Shown here: piece after piece, positions 1 to 6,983 of the stretch
How positions within the stretch are numbered: the stretch's first letter is position 1
How the letters are laid out: the number at the start of each line of letters is the position of its first letter
NCBI RefSeq assembly: GCF_963676735.1
Contig: NZ_OY781468.1
Location: 1-6,983 of the forward strand
Direction of reading: 5' to 3'
Length of the DNA stretch: 6,983 nucleotides
Origin: an uncultured Draconibacterium sp.
Lineage (GTDB): Bacteria > Bacteroidota > Bacteroidia > Bacteroidales > Prolixibacteraceae
Translations under genes and position numbers: made by a program
The notes under the pieces: model-generated
What the model saw: only the letters and a program-made list of their open reading frames with translations
What the model was told of the DNA's origin: nothing
The model's database searches: none

Positions 1-1
1 A

Positions 2-80
2 GTAAGCCTAAACTCATATTTTTAACATTAAAATAATATATATTTTTTTAAAAGTTTCATAATGATATTAATTTTTATAG
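2..80 (+). other. Intron upstream of first visible LRR exon
   Basis: The window opens with one base followed by GTAAGCC, a strong splice donor. An AT-rich stretch follows and ends in TTTTTATAG directly before the first LRR exon. At 79 nt it is longer than the other introns of this gene (50-55 nt) but has the same GT-AG character, so the window begins one base inside the preceding exon. Confidence 0.65.
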
Positions 81-605
81 GAATCTGAAATTTACCAACA
101 CAGGTTTAAAAGCTTTGGCTTAAGCTATTTGTTCACTTATTGATCTTCAGTCATTAACTTTAAGATTTGATGGGTCAAATTAATTCTTTAAGAAGAGCAA
201 AATATAATTATAATTTGTATTTAGTAATCTGAAGTTTACAGATGTAGGTGTGACAAATTTTAGCTAAAATCTAACACACCTTAAAAGATTAGAATAGCTT
301 GATCTTAATTTTGATTAGTATTATTTTATTCTATTTAGTATATTTATTTAATTTATTCTATTTATTATAGTAATCAAAAGATTACTGATAACTGTTTAAT
401 TAGTTTAAGTTAAGATCTAAAGCATTTACCTTCATTACAATCTTTAACTTTACGCTTTTATTTGTAAAAAAAAAAAAAGTATTATCAAAACATATTTCTA
501 TTTTATATAATAGTGATAAGCAGATAACATAACTTGGTGTATAGAATTGTTTGAGTAATTTAGATTAGCTACCAATACTAAATTATCTTTTCTTAAGTTG
601 TATGT
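81..605 (+). repeat. Tandem exon-intron LRR units, period about 144 bp
   Basis: Four successive exons start at 81, 225, 371 and 514, giving spacings of 144, 146 and 143 bp. The first three are each exactly 93 nt. All exon junctions fall at the same place in the repeat (phase 2, just before the N/D that opens the next unit). The fourth exon is 90 or 92 nt depending on which donor is used. The intron sequences have diverged while the exons keep the LRR spacing, which points to old tandem duplication of one exon plus its intron. Confidence 0.75.
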
Positions 606-683
606 GTAAGATTAATTAATAAATAGTTTGTAAGTATTAAAGAAATCTTTTTATATTTAGAAAAATATATCTATTCAACTTGA
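81..683 (+). CDS. Leucine-rich-repeat protein, 3' part (5' end outside window)
   Basis: With TAA and TAG read as Gln, this is the C-terminal part of an LRR protein, a protein-binding solenoid; its partner and function are unknown. Predicted exons are 81-173, 225-317, 371-463, 514-605 and 661-683; introns are 174-224, 318-370, 464-513 and 606-660. Each exon encodes one repeat of about 31 residues with leucines at matching positions (L16, L19, L22, L25 and L27 of the unit), for example DLQSLTLRFDG, RLEQLDLNFDY and SLQSLTLRFYF, followed by an N-x-K-x-T-D stretch like the LRR loop. This resembles ribonuclease-inhibitor-type LRRs. No TGA occurs in the four repeat exons. The 3' end is uncertain. 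Using GTAAG at 606 gives a stop at 681-683; using GT at 604 keeps the repeat phase but reads AT-rich, non-coding-looking sequence to a TGA at 926-928. Repeat identity is firm; the last exon is not. Confidence 0.8.
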
Positions 684-1490
684 AAATGATTGATTTTATG
701 AAAGAACATTAGTCTATATCATTAGTTATTATTTTATTTAATCAAAATTAAACTTTATTTTATTAGAATTAAACCAATTTAATTTCTATATTTTTATTTA
801 TAACCAGTAAATTTTAAATAAATTTAAAAATATCTATTTTTACCTAAATATTCAGTTAAATTAAAATATTTTATATATATGAACAAATTCTAAAAGGAAT
901 TTTCTTAAAAATTTTTAGCTAGTAATGAGAATTTCATAAACAATAAGAAAATAGTTGATAGTACTATGATAATAATTAATAATATAGTTATTACAAATTA
1001 AGTAGCTTTTTTTTTTTTTTAGAAAAATTCTAATTATAAATAATTATGGCAAATAATTATAACACTTTATCTATAAATCAAGTATATTCTTAACTTAAAA
1101 ATACTTTTACTTTTATTAATCATCATATATATTTAAGTATAACAAAAAAAAGAGCAAACTTTTAAGTTAAAATTGAAATATTTATAGGATAATATATATA
1201 TATATTTCATATTTATTAGATTATATATAATAATTCTATAAAATCAAATAAACAAATCTTTCTACTATAATCTAATTTAAATATGAAAAATTAAAATATT
1301 AATTAAGTACAAATTCTAAAAATAATTTTACTGTTTATTAAATCTTTTTAATATTTCAACAAACTTTAAGTAATTTTAAGAAATTATAACTTCCTTATCA
1401 AATAGATAATACTTCCTACCTCATTTTATAAAAAGCATACAATTAAAATAAATATTTTAAAGAAATATATATTTCAATATATATTATAAT
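684..1490. other. AT-rich intergenic DNA, no gene recognised
   Basis: Almost entirely A and T. It contains a run of 14 T at 1007-1020 and an alternating AT run at about 1192-1205. Open frames exist only because TGA is rare in such sequence, and their translations are dominated by Ile, Phe, Asn, Lys and Gln without recognisable motifs. I see no RNA gene, coding region or mobile-element terminus. If the alternative end of the LRR gene were correct, its last exon would extend into this stretch as far as 928. Confidence 0.6.
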
Positions 1491-1970
1491 TCAGAAGAGT
1501 ATTAATTGATCTACATCAAAATATTACTAAAGATAGACTAGCAAGGTTCTAAAATTATTAATATATTGTTCAACATCTATTAATATATATTGATTGACAA
1601 CACATCAAATAAATTTGTCCTAAAATTAGAAAATTAAAGAGTACTAAATGCTTAATTTTATGATGAAGAGAATTAATCTTTATCTTAGAAAAAATATTTG
1701 CTACTGATATTTATGCTAAATTATTTTATTTTTCTTTATATGTATAATTTATATAGAGGATTATTTATAATTTCCAAATAATTTAAAAATAAAATATATA
1801 GAAAAATAAAATTATAGAAATTCAAATTTATATATTTGGAAATAAATTAGTATCAATTGTTTTTAAGCTCTCATTTAGTTTTTTTGAAATTTTTTTCTAG
1901 TTAAAAAAAGAAAGTGTTTTATTTTATTTAAAAAGTATTATAAAAAAATTACTAGAATAATTTTTCTTGA
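1491..1970 (+). other. Doubtful open frame, possible gene remnant
   Basis: A frame open to a TGA at 1968-1970 when TAA and TAG are Gln. The part around 1590-1780 is less AT-biased than its surroundings and gives protein-like text such as KFVLKLENQ and NAQFYDEENQ, then a hydrophobic stretch (LLLIFMLNYFIFLYMY). There is no clear start, no recognisable domain and no supporting splice structure. It could be a remnant, a short membrane protein or chance. Confidence 0.18.
1770..1843. repeat. Imperfect inverted repeat, 11-bp arms
   Basis: ATTTCCAAATA at 1770-1780 is matched by its reverse complement at 1833-1843, with 52 nt between the arms. Arms of this AT content arise easily by chance, so a role (for example as a terminator or transcript hairpin) is only a possibility. 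Confidence 0.3.
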
Positions 1971-2007
1971 CTGTTGAATTTTTTAAATCTTTAATAATTG
2001 TTGGAAT

Positions 2008-2050
2008 AAAAAAAAAAAAAAAAAAAAAAAATTTAAATTTAAATTTTAAA
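2008..2050. repeat. A24 homopolymer and self-complementary ATTTAA tract before gene B
   Basis: A run of 24 A at 2008-2031 is followed at once by a self-complementary ATTTAA-type stretch, ending about 18 nt before the ATG at 2068. It lies where the promoter or 5' leader of the plus-strand gene would be. Long A tracts disfavour nucleosomes in eukaryotes, so a promoter-related role is plausible but not shown. Confidence 0.6.
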
Positions 2051-2067
2051 CAAATATAGGATTGCAA

Positions 2068-2780
2068 ATGGAAATAGCTTAGAAAATATTAGTTGATTCC
2101 CAAAACTTGATTCTTTCATAACTTATTTCTAAGCTAGGCTTCCTTGGCTAATTTTATTTTCAATATGAAATAAGGTAAGGCATAATTTAATTATAAAAAT
2201 AATCTGCATAACTGGAAAAATTTGCCATTAAATATTTAAAAGATTACAAATAATTTAAAAAGAAAGAAAAGTAGTAAAAATTAAATGAAAAAATTATGTG
2301 AATGGAAAAGAATTAAGTGAAAAATATGTATCTCTCCAAAAAGCATTCTATAGCAATATAGAGGCATTATTTCAGAAGAAGAAATATCTTCATGGAATGC
2401 TCTGATCTAAAAAATTTGGAGAAGAGAAGATTTATAAGAGTTTATTAGAAAAAAGATGAAACTCAAATATAAAATAAGAAAATGGAAATAGAAACATAGA
2501 TTAATTAGATTAAAGAATAGATAGAAGAGAGCAAAATGGAAATTGAAACAGATATAGGAGCTAAAAATGTGAATAAGATACTAAAGATATTATAAGAGTG
2601 GCATCCAGAAAAACCTCAACTCATATGAAGTAACCTACTTTATTGGAATATTGTGAAAAATTTTAGAATGAAGTTCGATAATAGGGAAGGAAGATGAGCT
2701 TTAGTGAAAAAAGAGAAGAAGCCTAATAGAAAAAAAAGAAAAAGAAGAAAAATAAGAAGAAGAACTAGAAAAAGAAATGA
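2068..2780 (+). CDS. Unrecognised Lys/Glu-rich coiled-coil protein, with in-frame TGAs and frameshifts
   Basis: Two predicted exons: 2068-2174, beginning MEIAQKILVDSQN, and 2243-2780, joined by a 68-nt intron. The product is about 215 residues. The middle (about 2455-2620) is strongly heptad-like (KMEIETQINQIKEQIEES), followed by EWHPEKP. The C-terminus is basic, with a long Lys run, and ends at TGA 2778-2780. TGA codons at 2286-2288 and 2403-2405 interrupt good coding text (KIK-TGA-KNYVNG and HGML-TGA-SKKFGEE); both suit Trp. The coding frame appears to move forward one at the A6 run 2449-2454 and to return near 2620-2628. An AATAAA follows at 2787-2792. I do not recognise the family, and no enzyme motif is visible. 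It may be an intact gene read with UGA as Trp plus assembly indels, or a decaying gene. Confidence 0.55.
2175..2242 (+). other. Intron of gene B
   Basis: A GTAAGG donor and a TTTAAAAG acceptor bound 68 nt of AT-rich sequence. Removing it joins the start exon (…QYEI) in phase 2 to the frame that continues LQIIQKERKVVKIK, which is why this pair of sites was chosen. Confidence 0.55.
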
Positions 2781-3033
2781 TTGAAAAATAAATTTTTTTA
2801 TATATTTTTGATGACTTTTTTGTGTTTTTTTTTTGAAAGTTTTATATATGAACTCCTGGGCTGAAGAAGCACAGTTTTGTTTATGAAAGGAATATATATC
2901 GTAATATATAAAATTTAAATTTGAATTTGAATATAAGTGTCATATTCTATATTTAAATTTGAAATTTTATTATTAATTTTGTCCTTGGATTTTATTAATA
3001 TTTAAATTTTATAAATAGTTCTATATAGTTGAT
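2781..3033. other. Convergent 3' spacer with GC-richer island
   Basis: This lies between the 3' end of gene B (plus) and the 3' end of gene C (minus). It is AT-rich with T runs (including nine or more T around 2825) and two related AAATTTAAATTTGAA-type stretches at about 2910-2930 and 2951-2967. An island at 2850-2875 (GAACTCCTGGGCTGAAGAAG…) is about 56 percent G+C against a mostly A/T background. Both strands stay open here if TGA is read as Trp, so a 3' extension of either gene cannot be excluded. Confidence 0.5.
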
Positions 3034-6000
3034 TCATATATATATTCCAATCGATTAAATAATAATAATAATAATTGTTGGAATTCCCTTAGTTCTATCT
3101 TTTTTAGAAAGAGCATAATATAATTTAGAAGATACCATAATAATCATCCAAATTATCATTAAAATTTATGAAAAAATTAATAAAATAATCATACAAATTC
3201 CTAATTTTTCATGAGCTTAGTAGCTATAACTCTCTTCCTTGCATTTAATAGCAATAGTTAGGCATATAATATAAAGTATGATGAGATTAAATTCTATAAG
3301 ATAAGTAAATGCAATGATCAATTTTTGTTTAAAAGGTTTAAGAACAAAAGAGCCAAAATAGCTAATTATTAATATACTAGTAGCAAATGATATTGAAGAA
3401 GTAGGATAACTATGCTATATGATAATGAAGATGATTATAAGATTCGCTCTTAAACTTAGATAGATTATGAAGAAATTACGAATATAAGAATCATTTTAAC
3501 CAGCATATAAAATAGAAAATTATTTAAAGAAGTCTCTTGAGATGTTTTTACAAGCAGAAAATGTTTTTGATCCAAATAATAAGAATTTTTTTCCTGCTTT
3601 TCCTTAAGAATTTTTTCTCATTGTATTCTTCCATAAGATAATTTAAATACAAAATAAGATAAAAAGGATTTAAAAGATAAAATAAATGATAGAATAAGAA
3701 AAGTTCAAGATATGAATAGTTGTATCAAATCTAGAGAAAACTATTTAAATGAAAAAATTTAGTGATAAGTCAATATAATAAGCAAATAGAATAGTAAGCA
3801 TAAGATTCCAAATGACAAAATAAAATAACTTAAGTGTGATATATTTGATACGTTAGCTAGAATATTAGATTTTAATAATAAATAATCTCTTTGATAATTT
3901 AGAAAAATAGTAGACTAAAAAAGTAAAAATAAATATGAGTAAAGTTTAAAAAATATAATCCATTGAATTATTCCAAAAATATTGACTAAATACAAATGTT
4001 TAATAAAATGTTGGCAAATTATTTTTGTCTTCGAAATTTTCTTTGTATTTTAATGATACTGGATTGAAGATAGTTAAATAGCCAGGAGCGTAAAGAAATT
4101 TTCTTACATTTTATGGGTAATTGATATCTATAAACTTCAAAATATTCTTTAAGTTGATAGTGAAGAAAAATGAAAATGCTGAGGCTAAAAATAAAAAATA
4201 AAAATTCGATTCATAATTAAGAGAATAATATAGTACTTGGTATAAAGCTTCCTAATAGAATTGCTAACATTTGGTTAGTTTTGATTAAAGGGTTTTAGAT
4301 ATTAATTAACCTTTATTAGAAATTTAGCTATGATGCTGACATTTCAAAATTATTATAGGAACTAAAAGCAAGAATAGATGGCTCAAAAATATATTTTTAG
4401 ACGGATTACAATTTATTTGAGAATTGCAATTCAAAATTTAATTTTTAAGATTAAAACTCTTCTTGAATTATTAGTTTCAATTATTAATCACTTTAAATTT
4501 CAATAGTATAATTCACTTACAATTCTATATCTTTTCTGATAATATTGAAATATTCATTAATATTGCTAGAATTTATTGAAAGATGCTCTTCATTTAGGTT
4601 TATAGCTTTCCAGTATAATATAAATATTTATTCATTTGAAGTTTTCATGATTTAGCTTTCTATAATAATTGAAATATCTTCACATTTGTTAGTATTTTAG
4701 TTCAAATATTATTACTCATTGCAGTAAGAAATATTATTAAGGCTAACCTATAGAGTAGGATTAACTATAGTATATATTCCATCTGGATCAATCAACTAAA
4801 TGTTTAGGGTCAATATTGACTCATCTTTAACACTTTAAGTAAAAGATAAAAATATGATAAAAGTATTATTAAGCTCTGGATTGGTAATTATTGAATAAGT
4901 AAAATATTATTCATCTAAATTTTCAATAGATATTTGAGTAATATCTAAAAGATCTTAGGTTAACTTTTCACTTAGTAATATTCATTCATGATCAAAGGAA
5001 AGGGATAATTCATTGGAATTAGTTGCTTTTTCTAAATTTGCAATAATTTTAACTTTTTTTAAGTAACTTCCAAATGCTTTATTATCAAAAGTTCCTAATT
5101 CTTGAAATACAAAATTTTCCTCATTGGCACAAGTAAAGCAGGATTACTAATTATTAGGTTCATAGCATTGAGAAGTTTAACAATTTTCATGACAGTATTC
5201 ACAAATATTGGTTGATTTATCTAAGACTAAAAAAATATATTAAATAGTAATAGATAAAGATATTTAAAAAGTAATAAAAGACAAAGTTAATCTGGGCATT
5301 ATTCTAAGCAAAATCCTAAGAGTTCTCCATCAATTTCTTTTAAATATCCTACTAAATTCTCAGAGCAGTCTATTGCAGTTTTTTAGCATTTTTGTAATTT
5401 GTTATCCAAATAACTACCACTTTCACATGATAAACAGGTTGTTTTATTACAAGTTTAACATTGCTCAATATTTAATTAAATAGAACATTTTTCACAAGTT
5501 CCAAATTGTTAAGTTTTTCAATATCCATCAATTTCTACATAACCGTCTTGACAATCTGATAAGCATTTTTTCGTTAATGGATCTAAATATGAATTTTCAC
5601 AGATAAAACATCCTTTTTCATTACAAGAAGTACAATTTTCATTGTAAGCTGATTCACAACTTTAGCAAAAATTATAGTTTTTATTATGGAAAGATTCAAC
5701 ATTACATTAATATTCACAAGTATCTGTTTATAAATTATAAATAGTTGAGGAAGAACATTCTTTTATACACCATTTTTCGTCATTTACTTCAACTAATTTA
5801 TATTCGTCTTAATTTTTGCATTCAAAACAATTTGTTGCTGAATTACAGTTTAAACATCCTAATGGACATGACAAACATTTTCCATTTAATAAATAAAATG
5901 AATTGTCACATTGAGTACATATTTAGTAATCATTTGTACATTAAATACATCCATTTGGTTCACAATTAAACACATTATTTTTAGTCTTTTTCAATTCCAA

Positions 6001-6871
6001 AATCTATAAAAATAATAATAATTAGAGAAAATTATAAAGAAAGACTGTAAGGGCAAGTAGATAAGCAGAGCGTTTAATCAAAATATAAATAATAATTTTC
6101 TTAACAAATATCACATAAAGTTTAAATTGTATCTTAACATTTTTGGCAATTATTTATAAAGCATAAAGTACAAGTATTAGTTCCTATGACTAATATTTCA
6201 TCTGAAGGACACTCATCAAGACATTTTTACTTATCATAACTTAAAAATTTATTTGCGCTGCATTATTCACATTAATTAATTGTATCAAAATTACAAATCT
6301 AACAATATTCTACTCTACATTCTTGACATTGATTACGAGAAATAGTTAAGTAATAACCAGATTTACATTTATAGCATAAATTAGCATTATCCTCTGGACA
6401 TATATCACAGTAACTCAAGCAAACAGGTTTTAGCTTAAATGTTATATAATCCAAAGATACTGTTGCTTCTTTAAAGGGTCTTCAGTTAATTCCCATTCCA
6501 AAAGTATTATCAGTTTCTCTTCCTGTGGGTTAAGCATTCTTAAAGTTTAAAAAAATAATAAATATTCAATATTTAAGTGAAAAAATATAACATGGCAATT
6601 TCATACCAAAATCCTCCAGAAAAATCAGTTGCACAATTACTACCTACTTTTTCGTCATGATCTTAATCATAAGTTGTAAATTGACAATTGTTTTGTCTAA
6701 TTAATAAATCTCCACCATCAGGATTTCCAGATTAAAATCCAGAAATAGTTATGCTTTCAGAAATTTAAATTAAAGATAGAGGATTTTATCGTTTTATCAA
6801 TATTAATTAAATAGATTACCTAAAGGTTTTGAGTTAATAAAAATTTAAGAAAATGCAAAATTAAAAACGAT
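3034..6871 (-). CDS. Fibrinogen-like / furin-like Cys-rich polytopic membrane protein (5'-partial)
   Basis: Predicted exons in transcription order: 6871-6820 (uncertain), 6753-6592, 6538-6046, 6003-5283, 5226-4237 and 4184-3034 (stop TGA 3036-3034), giving about 1,170 or more residues. Order of parts: the C-terminal part of a fibrinogen-like domain (TTYDQDHD, SNCA, GGFWYE, CH, NAQPTG, GIN-x-RPFK, FKLKP); about 400 residues rich in CxxC pairs typical of furin/growth-factor-receptor Cys-rich repeats; about 270 residues of beta-rich-looking ectodomain with few Cys; then about eight hydrophobic segments. It is probably a surface receptor or channel-like protein with an extracellular N-terminus; its ligand is unknown. 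The signal peptide and the first half of the fibrinogen domain would lie beyond 6983. Oddities: in-frame TGA at 6484-6482, 5520-5518 and 4984-4982, and frame slips at 6601-6599 and 5982-5978. The last exon has no internal TGA. TAA and TAG must be Gln throughout. Domain calls are firm, exon edges fair. Confidence 0.8.
3058..3075. repeat. AAT microsatellite, six units
   Basis: Six AAT units on the plus strand; on the minus strand they encode a run of Ile just before the stop of gene C. This is simple-sequence expansion near the C-terminus. Confidence 0.85.
3125..4270 (-). other. Polytopic membrane region, about eight hydrophobic segments
   Basis: Hydrophobic stretches in order: MLAILLGSFIPTSAFSFFF; YIFQTLLIFIFTFLVYYF; LKLFYFVIWNLMLTILFAYY; YSIIYFIFQILFILFCIQII; a segment ending LRANLIIIFIII; SFATSILIISYFGSFV; FTYLIEFNLIILYIICLTI; and ICMIILLIFSQILMIIWMII. 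INYPQNVRKFL follows the first segment, and a Lys/Arg-rich loop (MRKNSQGKAGKK) lies mid-way. This arrangement is common at the C-terminus of large Cys-rich ciliate surface proteins. The poly-Ile tail near 3058-3075 comes after the last segment. Confidence 0.7.
4185..4236 (-). other. Predicted intron, gene C, removing a TGA
   Basis: Donor GTACTATA and acceptor TTTTTAG, 52 nt. It joins LLGSFIP to TSAFSFFFTIN and sets the frame used for the whole membrane region. Reading through it would meet a TGA, so this TGA is intronic and is not counted among the in-frame codons. Confidence 0.7.
5227..5282 (-). other. Predicted intron, gene C
   Basis: Donor GTCTTTTATT and acceptor TTTTTTTAG, 56 nt. It moves the frame so that CLEQCPDQL continues as FLDKSTNICEYCHENC, keeping the Cys spacing unbroken. 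Confidence 0.7.
6004..6045 (-). other. Predicted intron, gene C
   Basis: Donor GTCTTTC and acceptor TTTTTATAG, 42 nt. It joins STCPY to NFGIEKDQK inside the Cys-rich region. Its length is a multiple of three, so it does not repair the frame slip that follows at 5982-5978. Confidence 0.5.
6539..6591 (-). other. Predicted intron, gene C
   Basis: Donor GTTATATTT and acceptor TTTAAG, 53 nt. It falls directly after the CH of the fibrinogen motif and before NAQPTGRE, joining the two parts of the domain. Confidence 0.6.
6754..6819 (-). other. Predicted intron, gene C (first visible)
   Basis: Donor GTAATC and acceptor CTGAAAG, 66 nt. Removing it keeps frame and joins NFYQLKTF to SITISGF, matching the order expected in a fibrinogen-like domain. 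The frame is also open without splicing, so this is the least certain intron of the gene. Confidence 0.35.
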
Positions 6872-6983
6872 CTAATTTTATTAAACAGTAATAGATAGAT
6901 ATATAATTTTAATTAAACTGTCTATAAATAAATGTATGATACTATTATTTTTATAAATTAAAAACATCCTTAAAAATAAAAAA
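6872..6983. other. AT-rich end of window, upstream of gene C exons
   Basis: Very AT-rich. On the minus strand a possible intron runs from GTATCA at 6942 to TAAAATTAG at 6872, which would place the edge of the missing upstream exon near 6943-6983. The short translation there cannot be tied to a fibrinogen motif, so I do not call it coding. Confidence 0.3.

Larger units (their letters stand above)
5129..6421 (-). other. Furin-like cysteine-rich repeat region
   Basis: Dense Cys with CxxC spacing, for example YCDICPED, CYKC, CQEC, CTLC, CLSC, CLNC, CQSC, CTSC, CEKC, CQTC, CLSCESGSYL, CEYCHENC and CFTCANEE. GYYL or SYLD tails between pairs are typical of furin or growth-factor-receptor Cys-rich repeats. 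It spans exons 6538-6046, 6003-5283 and the start of 5226-4237. All cysteines are encoded by TGT or TGC, so TGA is not acting as Cys here. Confidence 0.8.
6425..6871 (-). other. Fibrinogen-like C-terminal domain region (partial)
   Basis: Read across two introns, the translation follows the second half of a fibrinogen C domain: an FSITISGF…GNPDGGDLL stretch, TTYDQDHD in the place of the FSTxDxDxD signature, SNCA, GGFWYE then CH (family WWY-x-x-CH), NAQPTGRE in place of the NLNG segment, GIN-TGA-RPF in place of GIxWxxW, and FKLKP in place of the terminal MKIRP. The segment upstream of 6753 is a weaker match. The two paired cysteines (SNCA and CH) are present once the 1-nt slip at 6601-6599 is allowed. 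Confidence 0.7.

Noticed and set aside
1192..1205. AT-rich tracts as CRISPR, origin or telomere
   Set aside because: There are no spaced direct repeats and no CCCCAA/TTGGGG-type telomere repeats; simple AT composition explains them.
2457..2459. Further TGA codons in the first frame of gene B (2457 onward) as more Trp sites
   Set aside because: The clear coiled-coil coding here is in the next frame, so these triplets are probably not codons.
2302..2628. Separate 108-residue gene starting at ATG 2302
   Set aside because: Only its second half looks coding. Over 2302-2450 the first frame (ELSEKYVSLQKAF…) is far more protein-like, so this is one gene with a frame change.
2849..2863. Resemblance of GAACTCCTGGGCT to a primate Alu segment
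   Set aside because: About 13 nt only, with no further match on either side; a chance match or a common oligomer.
4211..4213. Minus-strand TGA after LFSQL as a sixth in-frame Trp/stop codon
   Set aside because: A 52-nt GT-AG intron (4236-4185) contains it. Splicing gives GSFIP-TSAFSFFF and sets the frame for the whole membrane region.
5745..5969. Plus-strand ATG frame of 74 residues in the standard code
   Set aside because: It lies antisense to the Cys-rich exon of gene C, whose CxxC pattern is unmistakable on the minus strand. Its own translation has no motif, so it is a shadow frame.
1..6983. TGA as cysteine (Euplotes code)
   Set aside because: TAA and TAG are clearly used as Gln throughout, and no TGA falls on a position of the CxxC pattern.

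Overview
The window looks like nuclear DNA from a ciliate. It is extremely AT-rich. It has almost no open frames in the standard code, but long protein-like frames appear once TAA and TAG are read as glutamine. The genes are cut by short GT-AG introns, mostly 42-79 nt. This fits an oligohymenophorean-like ciliate (Tetrahymena or Ichthyophthirius style), but genus and nucleus type cannot be settled from the sequence. Five TGA codons inside otherwise coherent exons also sit where tryptophan fits, so either UGA is read as Trp here or these genes are decaying.

Layout. (A) 1-683, plus strand: the 3' end of a leucine-rich-repeat gene in which each repeat is its own exon. Three consecutive exons are exactly 93 nt, with phase-2 introns of about 50 nt between them. 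(684-2067) Very AT-rich DNA with homopolymer runs, one weak inverted repeat and one doubtful open frame; I see no convincing gene. (B) 2068-2780, plus strand: a small two-exon gene for a lysine/glutamate-rich coiled-coil protein of about 215 residues that I do not recognise. It has two in-frame TGA codons and two apparent frameshifts. (2781-3033) A convergent 3' spacer with a small GC-richer island. (C) 6871-3034, minus strand: a large multi-exon gene, 5'-partial at the window edge. It encodes at least about 1,170 residues: part of a fibrinogen-like C-terminal domain, a furin-like Cys-rich repeat region, an ectodomain of unknown fold, and about eight membrane segments. It has three in-frame TGA codons and two 1-nt frameshifts that cancel in overall frame.

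The three genes show no operon-like link. A and B are on the same strand, and B and C converge. A is LRR-type and C looks like a cell-surface receptor or channel-like protein; both belong to types that are expanded in ciliates. All gene models here were built by eye, by joining frames at GT-AG sites, so exon edges are predictions.
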